Assembly (NCBI RefSeq): GCF_001884235.1
Contig: NZ_MAOI01000065.1
Span: forward strand, 62,001-126,000
Direction of reading: 5' to 3'
DNA: 64,000 nucleotides
Origin: Bacillus paramycoides
GTDB taxonomy: Bacteria > Bacillota > Bacilli > Bacillales > Bacillaceae_G
Each line of letters opens with the position of its first letter. Position 1 is the stretch's first letter. Shown here in pieces: positions 49,141-56,846 of the stretch. The position numbers and the translations under genes were made by a program. A model generated the notes under the pieces. That model saw only the letters and a list, made by a program, of their open reading frames with translations, did not search any database and was not told where the DNA came from.

Positions 49141-50637
49141 ATGAGGTGGAAAGTACATACTTTTTTACTAATTATGTTATTAGGTTTCATAAGTTTTCCA
49201 TTCCGTGGGTTTGCTGCAACAGCGGCAGATGATTTGGGAAAAGCAAATAAATCCGTTATACAAGCACTTCAGCTTGTACAAGAAGGGGATATAAATGGAG
49301 CTTCCAAACAATATGAAGCCTTTAGGTCCACGTGGCTTTCCATTGAAGAGGGAATTAAAAAACAATCTTCACAAGTGTATCGCGATGTTGAAGATGCGAT
49401 GGGGCAGGTGCAATTTGCATTTGCTCAGCAACCAGCAAATAAAGAAAAAGTAGAGACAGCACTTCAAAAATTAAAGGACGTAGATGATAAATTTATTGCC
49501 GGTAAGTTCTCTGCTACATCTACTCAAAAAGACGAGGGAAATACAAAAAAAGCGGATGTGGCTAGCTTGATTGCTCTTTTAGATGATTCGCTTTCCAAAA
49601 TCGACAAACATGACATTGAAGGAGCGAAAAAGGATATTGAGACATTCCGCTCTTCATGGCTGGATGTAGAAGGCGTAGTGCTGACGCAGTCCTCCAAAAT
49701 ATATGGAGATGCTGAGCGTGATATGGTTACTTCGTATGCTATGCTTTCTTCCGATTCTCCTGATATAGCAGGGGCTAAACAAACAATCGAAGACATGCGG
49801 AATTACTTAGCGCCGCTTGTTGAGAAAACGAGCTACAGCATGTTGGATGCAACTACTATTCTATTGCGAGAAGGATTAGAAGGGCTATTGGTTGTTGTAG
49901 CGTTGCTCGGATTCTTGAAAAAGGCTGGACATGAAGAAAAAAGCAAATGGATTTGGCTTGGTGTTGGAACAGGGCTTGGCGTTAGTATCATTCTCGGTGT
50001 TATTGTAAATATGCTTTTCTCCGCAGGGGCATTTGGAAGTAATAACTTTCTCATTGCTGGATGGACGGGAGTATTTGCTGCAGTAATGCTGATGTACATG
50101 AGTTATTGGCTTCATAGTAAATCTAGTATCGCGGAGTGGCAGCGGTATATTCGTAGCCAAAGTACAAAAGCATTGGATACAGGAAGTCTCTGGTCATTAG
50201 CGATTCTGTCATTCCTTGCGGTATTTCGTGAAGGAACAGAAACTGTATTGTTTTTCATTGGTATGGCATCTTCCATTAAAATATCAAGTCTGCTAATCGG
50301 CATTGCGCTTGGAGCTTTTATACTCATCATCCTATCGTATTTAATTTTAAAGGTAGGCTTGAAAATTCCGATGCGTCCATTTTTCTTAGTTTCAAGTATT
50401 CTCATGTTTTACTTGTGCTTTAAATTCACAGGAATGGGTATTCATGGCTTGCAACTTGCTGGATTATTGCCAGCTACGCACCTTTCAATTCCAACTATAG
50501 ACTTTTTTGCGATTTATCCATCATGGGAAAGTACGATTCCACAATTCATTCTTCTTGTGGTTGCAGTAATACTTGCAGTATGGAATAAGAAAAAAGATAC
50601 AAAATTAGAACCACAACAACAAAAAAAACAGGCATAA
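49141..50637 (+). CDS. FTR1/EfeU-family iron permease with N-terminal extracellular domain
   Basis: It takes up iron across the membrane. The 498-aa product has a signal peptide (about 1-26), two homologous helical repeats outside the membrane (about 30-115 and 138-222, each with an FRS-W motif), then a seven-helix FTR1 permease with two REGLE-type iron motifs, REGLEG (243-248) and REGTE (362-366). The 15-bp gap to the lipoprotein and the upstream Fur box mark an iron-repressed operon. B. subtilis EfeU is the nearest model. Confidence 0.92.
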   Translation: MRWKVHTFLLIMLLGFISFPFRGFAATAADDLGKANKSVIQALQLVQEGDINGASKQYEAFRSTWLSIEEGIKKQSSQVYRDVEDAMGQVQFAFAQQPANKEKVETALQKLKDVDDKFIAGKFSATSTQKDEGNTKKADVASLIALLDDSLSKIDKHDIEGAKKDIETFRSSWLDVEGVVLTQSSKIYGDAERDMVTSYAMLSSDSPDIAGAKQTIEDMRNYLAPLVEKTSYSMLDATTILLREGLEGLLVVVALLGFLKKAGHEEKSKWIWLGVGTGLGVSIILGVIVNMLFSAGAFGSNNFLIAGWTGVFAAVMLMYMSYWLHSKSSIAEWQRYIRSQSTKALDTGSLWSLAILSFLAVFREGTETVLFFIGMASSIKISSLLIGIALGAFILIILSYLILKVGLKIPMRPFFLVSSILMFYLCFKFTGMGIHGLQLAGLLPATHLSIPTIDFFAIYPSWESTIPQFILLVVAVILAVWNKKKDTKLEPQQQKKQA

Positions 50638-50651
50638 TAGGAGGAAATAGT

Positions 50652-51074
50652 ATGAAATCTCGTAAACTAATTTTACCGGTTATAGTAGCAACTTCTCTAG
50701 CACTAGGGGCTTGCGGAACGCAAGGAGAAAAGAAAGCTGAAAGCACGAAAACTACGGAGCAGGCATCTGCGAAACAAGCAGTCTCTATTGCTGATGGAGC
50801 AACTAGTATGAAACAAACCGTGAGTGATTTGAAAGCTCAATTACAGGCAAAAGATGCTGCTAAAGTAAAAGACGATGCAGAACAATTAGAGAAAACATGG
50901 CAAACGTTTGAAGATACAGTAAAAGAAAAAAATGCTGATCTATATGAAAAATTAGAAACACCGCTTCATACAATCGAAGCAGGTGCAAAAGCTGAACCGC
51001 TTGATGTACAAACTCTAAATAAAGCAGCGGAAGATTTAGATACTGTGTTAACTGAAGTAGGAAAACTAAAATAA
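50652..51074 (+). CDS. Iron-uptake lipoprotein, EfeO/EfeM-like helical domain
   Basis: The 140-aa product has a lipoprotein signal with lipobox LGAC (Cys about 21), a Lys/Ser/Thr linker, and one helical domain. Its pattern (KQTVSDLKAQLQAKD, LEKTWQTFEDTVKEKNADLY, LHTIEAGAK) parallels each of the two repeats of the permease before it. It likely captures iron or docks on the permease. No peroxidase domain (EfeB) is encoded nearby. Confidence 0.82.
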   Translation: MKSRKLILPVIVATSLALGACGTQGEKKAESTKTTEQASAKQAVSIADGATSMKQTVSDLKAQLQAKDAAKVKDDAEQLEKTWQTFEDTVKEKNADLYEKLETPLHTIEAGAKAEPLDVQTLNKAAEDLDTVLTEVGKLK

Positions 51075-51075
51075 T

Positions 51076-51117
51076 AAAACAAAAAGCATCTTATCGAATA
51101 AGATGCTTTTTGTTTTA
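51076..51117 (+). terminator. Terminator of the iron-permease operon
   Basis: Perfect stem AAACAAAAAGCATCTTAT/ATAAGATGCTTTTTGTTT. Confidence 0.92.
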
Positions 51118-51248
51118 TTAAATAGTAAATGCATATAGCTACGGAATAAAGTTATTTTACCGGTTGTTCCACTTGTTTATTTTATTTTTCTTATGCTGAA
51201 AGACAGATTATATAAACTAATATGCCTCCAATACTAAGATGATTCCAT

Positions 51249-51284
51249 AAAGCCAAGCAATCGTCTTATAATTGCTTGGCTTTA
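51249..51284 (-). terminator. Terminator of the cation efflux gene
   Basis: Stem AAAGCCAAGCAAT/ATTGCTTGGCTTT, beyond the minus-strand stop. Confidence 0.88.
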
Positions 51285-51305
51285 TTATTCAAAACTCTTA
51301 TGCAC

Positions 51306-52199
51306 TTATTTTTCTTCATACCATGGATTTAAGTGAATGAGTACCTCATATACTTCCGAATCCTGTTCCATAATTGCTGTTTTTATCTCTCTACAAATAT
51401 CGTGTCCTTGCTGGATACTTAAATATGCAGGGACACTAATCCTAACATCAACCAAAATATAGTGACCGAGTTCGCGAGCTCGAATTCTATCAATTCTTTT
51501 CACATATGGATGTGCTTGAATTATTTTCTTATATTCACCACGCTTTTCAGTAGGAAGACCGCCTTCCATCAATATATATACAGCTTCGTTCCCCATACCA
51601 AATGCAAGCTTTAAGACAAAAAAGGAAACAATGATTCCAGCTAATGGGTCACCATAAGCTGCATATGGGATTGGATATATATTGTTTAGTAAAGAGACCC
51701 CAATTCCAATCACAGCCGCAATAGAAGCATAAACATCAGCGAGATGGTCATAAGCGGTTGCGATAAGCCCTTTACTATTTACTTGTCGACCAATTCGGAT
51801 TGTATATACATATAAAATTTGTTTCCAGACTAAAGAAACAATGGCTGCTATAAAAGCAATCATGTGGGGTTCGGTCGCTGGGTGAAATAATGCTTTTATT
51901 GATTCATAAGACATAAATAAAGCTGCTAAAATTAAAATAATAGATACAATTCCTGAGGAAATGACTTCAGCTTTTCCGTGACCATACGGATGGTCTTCAT
52001 CGGCAGGTTGATTTGAAATTTTCATTGATCCTAAGGATGCTACAGACGCTACAACATCAGCAGCGTTATGAATACCATCAGCTAGTAATACCTGGCTTTT
52101 GGAAAGGATCCCAACTGTTATTTTAATGAGAGTTAAAAGTATATTACTTATAACACTAATCCAGGCTGCTAATAAAGAGGATTTACGACTTTCATTCAT
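51306..52199 (-). CDS. Cation diffusion facilitator family efflux protein
   Basis: This metal/proton antiporter exports divalent cations. The 297-aa product has six membrane helices with metal-site motifs ADGIHNAADVV (helix 2) and YDHLADVYAS (helix 5) and a C-terminal cytoplasmic ferredoxin-like domain (about 210-295). The asymmetric N/D sites resemble manganese exporters of the MneS/MneP group, but the ion is not certain. ATG with GGAG upstream in minus reading. It lies inside the gerE accretion zone, next to the iron operon. Confidence 0.9.
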   Translation of the reverse strand: MNESRKSSLLAAWISVISNILLTLIKITVGILSKSQVLLADGIHNAADVVASVASLGSMKISNQPADEDHPYGHGKAEVISSGIVSIILILAALFMSYESIKALFHPATEPHMIAFIAAIVSLVWKQILYVYTIRIGRQVNSKGLIATAYDHLADVYASIAAVIGIGVSLLNNIYPIPYAAYGDPLAGIIVSFFVLKLAFGMGNEAVYILMEGGLPTEKRGEYKKIIQAHPYVKRIDRIRARELGHYILVDVRISVPAYLSIQQGHDICREIKTAIMEQDSEVYEVLIHLNPWYEEK

Positions 52200-52633
52200 A
52201 TTTTTGTTCTCCTTGCTTTTTGATTATAAAATGCAACTAATTTATTTGATTTTGTATTTTTTAAATTCCTTCTTCCTTTGTCAGGATATTCTTTAGAAAA
52301 ACATACTACATTTCAGAGCCGTTAAAGTCCTTTCATACCTTATCAAATAATAAGTGGGTGGGTCTATACAAACATTTTTGCCTAGAAATAGATATTTAGG
52401 ATGAGACTTACATTGTTTCTTTTATACTCACTTTTTTACTTAATGCAAAAAGTGGTATCGAATTGTTATGCTTTGTTCTTATGTAATTTAATGGGCGATT
52501 TCATTTTGTTATATATCATTTTCTTGTGAAGTCTAAGGAGATGCTATAGAGACAGAGCTGTATCAACCCGATTTAAGGTGTGTAATGGAAGGTGATTGAA
52601 GGTAATGGGGAACTTGTTTTATTTTGCGCAAAA
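52200..52633. other. 434-bp non-coding stretch before gerE tail 2
   Basis: It holds the promoter region of the cation-efflux gene on the minus strand and then decayed sequence. Just before the tail an open frame without a start (WKVIEGNGELVLFCAKA, from 52585) runs in frame into the gerE codons, looking like the end of a vanished gene fused to the tail. No RNA gene or repeat was seen. Confidence 0.5.
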
Positions 52634-52808
52634 GCAATGCAAAAGCTAGGGGTTAAAGGACGTTCGCAAGCGGTTGTTGAGCTTCTTCGTATGGGAGAAC
52701 TTGAATTATAATGAGTGAGCCCACTTTTTATAAAAGGTCGGCTATTTTTCTGTCTTGCAAATTGCGGAGAAAAGGAGCAAAATAAAAAGTCTTGGTTTAT
52801 ACAGGTAC
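52634..52808 (+). repeat. gerE 3'-end repeat, copy 2, with native right flank
   Basis: From GCAATGCAAAAG on it repeats the last ~26 gerE codons with a few synonymous changes, a TAA at 52709-52711 and a damaged terminator stem (GCCCACT/AGGTCGGC). After CTGT it carries about 65 bp (CTTGCAAATT... GGAGCAAAATAAAAA... TACAGGTACA) that otherwise occur only after copy 5, next to racE. Confidence 0.92.
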
Positions 52809-52876
52809 ATATTTGGAAATCTATTAACAAGGATAATTTGACATTATAGAATCTATAGCATGTAAGATATAATAAT

Positions 52877-53517
52877 ATGAGAAATGTAACGGATAATAAA
52901 ACGAAAATTACAGCCTAGAATGAATTTCGTAATTTAGCAAAATGCGCAGTCTGTGGTTCGAATATGGTTATTGTACAATCCCACCTTCGAAAGAAGAGTG
53001 GTGAGCGGACAGAATGGAAATATTTAAAGTGTTCACAGTATAGGAGAGCTGGGAAGCATGGTTGTGTAAATCATGTACCCATTCAATATCATGATTTTCG
53101 TCAGTTCATTATGGATTTGCTAGTGAAAAAAGGAGCGTCTGTCACTTTAAAATTTCAAAGAAATGTCGAAGAGGGACAAGAGAAAAAAATAAAAAAGTTA
53201 CAACAGCTTATGAACATGAACGAACAAAAGAAAAAAGCATTACTGGATCTATATTTGGAAGGACCCATCAATAAAGAAGAATTTGAAAAAAACGAGACGA
53301 TCTTGAAACAGAAATAACGAAAGCGAATCATGAATTGCTTATTTTACAAAATAGTGATGCTGTACAAATGGATATTAAAACAATAAAACAAGCTTTTGAA
53401 CAGTTGCAACATCAGGAGCAAGATTTGATTCATGTATTTCAGACGTTAATTCAAAAAATTAGTATTCATCAAGATGGTACGGTGGATATTACGTATACTT
53501 TTGAAAGCCCATTATAA
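52877..53517 (+). pseudogene. Large serine recombinase remnant 2
   Basis: This is a close repeat of 48165-48807, covering the zinc-ribbon and coiled-coil part only. It shares the frameshift at the A7 run (about 53290-53296) with remnant 1 and has its own nonsense codon (TAG at 52917, where remnant 1 has TGG). It lies shortly behind gerE tail 2, as remnant 1 lies behind gerE. Confidence 0.88.
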
Positions 53518-53550
53518 GAAGGGAGTGTACATATCCCTTCTTGTTTTTAT
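53516..53550 (+). terminator. Terminator of recombinase remnant 2
   Basis: Stem AGAAGGGAGTGT/ACATATCCCTTCT plus T run, as after remnant 1. Confidence 0.7.
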
Positions 53551-53636
53551 TATGGATAGGATACACATGTTGTTTCCTATGCTATTTATTATGTTTCTCT
53601 ACATTATCTGAACTACTATAATAGGTGTTTTTTAAT

Positions 53637-54464
53637 TTAACAACATTGTAAAATTAACCAAGTATTTTCGAAGTTTTTTTGTAATAAGTCTTCTTTTTTT
53701 ATCCAAAAATATAGTCGACCAGAATCTCCCCAATACATTTCCGACTCATCATTGGTATCAATTTGCAAAAGTAACATCCAATCGTGCGGGCTACCAGGTA
53801 AACGTTTTATCTCTTTATCTGAAGGATACGACGCATTTCCTAAATAAAATCTGTTTGTAACAAGATGACACTCTTCAGCCATTTCTTCTGATTGTATAGC
53901 TTGTGCTGAACCAAGTAAATGATGAAATCCATCGTTCTCTTCTCTGATATACGATTCTTCTATTTCTTCGTAAAAATCCCATTCATCATCATCTGATAAA
54001 CCTGTTTCTCCAATTTTTTCTTTTGCCAATGTCCATGTTTCTTCAAATGAAATTAATGAAGAAGGGAATACTTCTGTTGTGATTTCTCTTCGTTTTAGAT
54101 TTGCTATATTTTCTGTGTACAGAACACGATGTCCTCCAATATCTTTTGGATCAAACCCCCACGGTTCTTCTTCTACATCATAGAAGAAATACAACATGCC
54201 CTTCGTAGGTAATGGATTTCCTTTGTGATAGGATTGCACTTCCTCTAAATTCAGTTGTCCAATAAAATATAGAGGCATGTCATTTTTGGTTGGAATCTCT
54301 AATTCATCAGGTAAATCAGGAAAACCTCCGAATTTTGATGTTCCCACTGCTATTTTTTCATCAGCTTCTTGGCATAAGTGTATTTGAATCGTTGGTTCAA
54401 GTGTATCTAAAATACGCTTCTCTAGATGTACGATACCATACTCTTTGAGCACATTTTGTAGCAT
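53637..54464 (-). CDS. DUF1963 (YwqG-like) protein
   Basis: The 275-aa cytoplasmic protein fits DUF1963: SKFGGFPDLPDELEIP, LYFIGQLNLEEV, KGMLYFFYDVEEEPWGFDP and a late GDSGRLYFWIKKEDL. Such proteins often lie in toxin-immunity loci of polymorphic toxins (B. subtilis ywqG stands beside ywqJK), but a direct immunity role is not shown. The start is uncertain: ATG at 54464 is used; GTG at 54482 and TTG at 54506 are in frame and a GAGGTG ribosome site lies among them. Confidence 0.82.
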   Translation of the reverse strand: MLQNVLKEYGIVHLEKRILDTLEPTIQIHLCQEADEKIAVGTSKFGGFPDLPDELEIPTKNDMPLYFIGQLNLEEVQSYHKGNPLPTKGMLYFFYDVEEEPWGFDPKDIGGHRVLYTENIANLKRREITTEVFPSSLISFEETWTLAKEKIGETGLSDDDEWDFYEEIEESYIREENDGFHHLLGSAQAIQSEEMAEECHLVTNRFYLGNASYPSDKEIKRLPGSPHDWMLLLQIDTNDESEMYWGDSGRLYFWIKKEDLLQKNFENTWLILQCC

Positions 54465-54506
54465 TTTTTCATTATGTATCACCTCATTCTTATTGTACAA
54501 CAACAA

Positions 54507-54817
54507 AGTTTTAATTCATCTTCAAAAAAGAAAAATAATAATATCGTTGATAATATTTAAAAAGGTCCTTATCTTTTATCGAGATATCCTGCTAATATCT
54601 ATGTTTTGTCTTTTGGATTGTATATGTAGCTAGTTCAATAAATTTTCACATCAACAAAACGGAAGCTGCTAATAACTTAGATTCCTGTGTATTGTTTTGC
54701 AAAAACTACGCATTTCAAAATTTTTACCTCAACCAATTATCATATGTTATTCCACTGAGCTCCTCATTAGTTGAATAAGATTCTTTGAAAGAAGGATATT
54801 AGGTTTAGGTGATGCTT
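54507..54817. other. 311-bp gap with a short gerE-like scrap
   Basis: The stretch is non-coding. At 54697-54719 it holds TTGCAAAAACTACGCATTTC plus AAA, which recurs with one change at 55269-55291 directly in front of gerE tail 3. The core resembles gerE codons around ACAGTACGC...TCAAA. It may be a sixth, very short gerE piece or a direct repeat left by insertion of the secreted-protein gene. Confidence 0.5.
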
Positions 54818-55195
54818 ATGAAGAAAATCTTAGTTTTAATTAGTGTATCAATGCTTATTTTTTCTCTTTTTTCTGCCCCTGTTCAAGCGAATGAAACAGA
54901 AACCACCAATGAAATGGTTAAGTACGCCCTAATTGTAAGTCTCGCACCTTCAATTAATAACGCTTTGGCAGAAATTTATAAGGATGCTTCAAAGGGAGTT
55001 CCTCAATGGGGAGGATGGGAGACTGAGATTATAAATATAAAACAATTGACTGGTGTTGGAGGTATTTATGAAGTAACAGTTAGAGTTCATTCTTATTATG
55101 GAGCCCATACAGGAAATGGAATTGATGAAATTACAATAAGAATTGCTCATGATGGTCAAGAAGTGACCGATTTTAAACATATTCAGGATGTTTAA
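54818..55195 (+). CDS. Small secreted protein, DUF3888-like
   Basis: The 125-aa product has a clear signal peptide (about 1-25, ending APVQANE) and a compact domain: YALIVSLAPSINNALAEIY, WETEIINIKQL and IYEVTVRVHSYYGAHTGNG. This resembles DUF3888 proteins of the B. cereus group, whose role is unknown. The ATG at 54818 follows TTTAGGTGATG by suitable spacing; upstream in-frame GTG and ATG codons overlap that site. It lies between two gerE-derived sequences. Confidence 0.75.
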   Translation: MKKILVLISVSMLIFSLFSAPVQANETETTNEMVKYALIVSLAPSINNALAEIYKDASKGVPQWGGWETEIINIKQLTGVGGIYEVTVRVHSYYGAHTGNGIDEITIRIAHDGQEVTDFKHIQDV

Positions 55196-55286
55196 AGGGA
55201 TAAGGGAATTTTCCTTGTCCTTTTATCATAACCTCTTGTTCAACTAACCTAATAAAGCAGGCATTTATTTGCAAACACTACGCATT

Positions 55287-55416
55287 TCAAATGCAATGCA
55301 AAAGCTAGGGGTTAAAGGACGTTCACAAGCAGTTGTTGAGCTTCTTCGTATGGGAGAACTCGAACTATAATAGAAGAAGCCGACTTTTATAAAAAGAGTC
55401 GGCTATTTTTCTGTTT
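55287..55416 (+). repeat. gerE 3'-end repeat, copy 3 (identical to gerE)
   Basis: It matches 47662-47791 over 130 bp without a difference, terminator included. The upstream bases (CAAACACTACGCATT) still resemble gerE with about six bases deleted. The perfect match implies recent duplication or gene conversion with gerE itself. Confidence 0.95.
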
Positions 55417-55427
55417 ATATTTTGAAG

Positions 55428-55639
55428 TGGGAAAAGGTTCTTGAACTTAAAAAGCAGGTATCTCAGATTTTGAGATAGAAGATATGTTAAGGAAGGAAGA
55501 ATCCTTTATTGCGTGGTTTTGTAAAAACTTATTGGATGGTACTTATTTAGAACTGGATAAGCCATCAGGTACAGTGATGAAAACATATAACGATTTCAAT
55601 ACAATGCTTGAAGGAGCGTTGAAAATAACTGTTTTATAA
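55428..55639 (+). pseudogene. Decayed gene fragment behind gerE tail 3
   Basis: Frame one reads WEKVLELKKQ and, after a one-base shift near 55461, continues ISDFEIEDMLRKEESFIAW and FCKNLLDGTYLELDKPSG to a TAA at 55637-55639. The N-terminus is missing and the fragment begins eleven bases after the gerE-tail repeat. I cannot name the family; size and setting suit a small immunity-type protein. Confidence 0.6.
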
Positions 55640-55696
55640 CATGATGAGGTATTCCAGGTAGGTATCTTTGCTATTCATGAATAAGAAGGTGTAAAT

Positions 55697-55984
55697 ATGA
55701 AATTGTATTTTAAAGATATAGAGATAGGTGAAATTAAAGATGTTTTTGGAGAAATGCCATGGATGTATGGAACAATTCGTTTATACGAGAATAGTAAACC
55801 AATTCAAAAATATTTTCGCGAGATGGTAGACGAAGAGAGTACATTTGATTTTGAAAGCATAGACCGTGAATTTCTAGATGACGAAAATTGGTCTGTTTTT
55901 GATGAGGGTGAGCGACGATATTTAGGGATTAATATTCCTGCTATTCATATGGAAGATACAACGATTGCATGGCGCTGGAGATAA
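55697..55984 (+). CDS. Small acidic protein of unknown function (95 aa)
   Basis: The 95-residue product starts MKLYFKDIEIGEIKDVFGEM, is acidic and aromatic-rich, and has no signal or membrane segment. GAAGGTG lies before the ATG. It ends 10 bp before the decayed gerE tail 4. The look (short strands with MPWMYGTIRLYE and EGERRYLG) suits an immunity or DUF-type cytoplasmic protein; no function can be assigned. Confidence 0.7.
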   Translation: MKLYFKDIEIGEIKDVFGEMPWMYGTIRLYENSKPIQKYFREMVDEESTFDFESIDREFLDDENWSVFDEGERRYLGINIPAIHMEDTTIAWRWR

Positions 55985-55994
55985 GAACTATAGC

Positions 55995-56093
55995 GTGTGC
56001 AATCAGTAGGTGAGCTTCTTCGTATGGAATACCTCAAACGATAAGAAAGAAGCCGACTTTGATACAAGGAGTCGGCTGTTTTTTTGTTTGTAT
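55995..56093 (+). repeat. gerE 3'-end repeat, copy 4 (decayed)
   Basis: Translation in the gerE frame gives RVQSVGELLRMEYLKR-stop, against [17 protein letters not shown] in gerE. The terminator AAGCCGACTTT...GGAGTCGGCT is kept with small changes. The flank behind it (TTGTTTGTATTTTGAAG) is like that behind copy 3. A short open end (YFEEVGFVKETLKQ-stop) follows, probably another gene end. Confidence 0.8.
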
Positions 56094-56171
56094 TTTGAAG
56101 AAGTTGGATTTGTCAAAGAAACTTTAAAACAATAGTATAAAATGCTTGATAATTTGAAAGGGGAATGTTTA

Positions 56172-56600
56172 ATGAATATAATAAAAAATTCAAATGAGGT
56201 TTTCGTATTAGAAACACAGGAACCACCAGCAACTAAAGAAGCCATTCAAGAATTAAAAAAATTTTCTTTAATAGATGTGCCAGCTGATTATTTAGAGATA
56301 ATTCAACAGAGTACAAATGCAGAATTTAATGTGAATAATGAAATGTATATACGCATTTGGGGACCAGTTGACTGTATAGAGATAAATGAAGCACATAATA
56401 TTCAAAAGTATATACCAAATTCATTGGCTATTGGTGATGATGAAGGTGGAAAAGCATTATTATATGCAGGTGGGAATGAAGGATTCGGACTGTATATTGT
56501 AGAGTTTGGAAATTTAGATATTGAAGAAGCAATTAAAATATCCCATTCATTAAAAACGCTGTTAGTAGACGGCATGGGGGTAGAAAAATTATTGTTGTAG
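56172..56600 (+). CDS. SMI1/KNR4 (SUKH) family protein
   Basis: The 142-aa cytoplasmic protein fits the SUKH fold: IQELKKFSLIDVPADYLEII at the start, MYIRIWGPVDCIEIN, LAIGDDEGGKALLYAGG and FGLYIVEFGNLDIEEA at the end. SUKH proteins are common immunity proteins against secreted nuclease toxins. No cognate toxin is visible, so it is an orphan. I chose the ATG at 56172 with GAAAGGGG upstream; an earlier in-frame ATG at 56142 lacks such a site. Confidence 0.85.
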   Translation: MNIIKNSNEVFVLETQEPPATKEAIQELKKFSLIDVPADYLEIIQQSTNAEFNVNNEMYIRIWGPVDCIEINEAHNIQKYIPNSLAIGDDEGGKALLYAGGNEGFGLYIVEFGNLDIEEAIKISHSLKTLLVDGMGVEKLLL

Positions 56601-56669
56601 TATTCACAGATACGGAAGTTCAGTTAGAGAAATTTTTCTAGATAGATCTTTTAAAAGGAGAAAAAGAAC

Positions 56670-56846
56670 ATGAGTAACTTTGATTTCTTGAAACAATATG
56701 TTGTTTCACCTGGAATGGAAGTATCTTCTGATGTTATGTGTGTATTTTATCCTATTGAAGAAAATATAGATTTAATTGAAAAAGAATGGGGAAGAGAATT
56801 TCCGATAGAAGAAACATTATTTAGTAACAAGAAGGTTTGTCCGTAA
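56670..56846 (+). pseudogene. Truncated SUKH-like gene cut by gerE tail 5
   Basis: A 58-codon frame (MSNFDFLKQYVVSPGM...) has a good AAAAGGAG ribosome site and reaches LIEKEWGREFPIEETL, the first helix and strand of a SUKH-type protein. It then runs into gerE-derived sequence at about 56839 and stops in the wrong frame at 56844-56846. The C-terminal two thirds are missing, so the insertion of the gerE tail (or a deletion up to it) truncated this gene. Confidence 0.72.
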
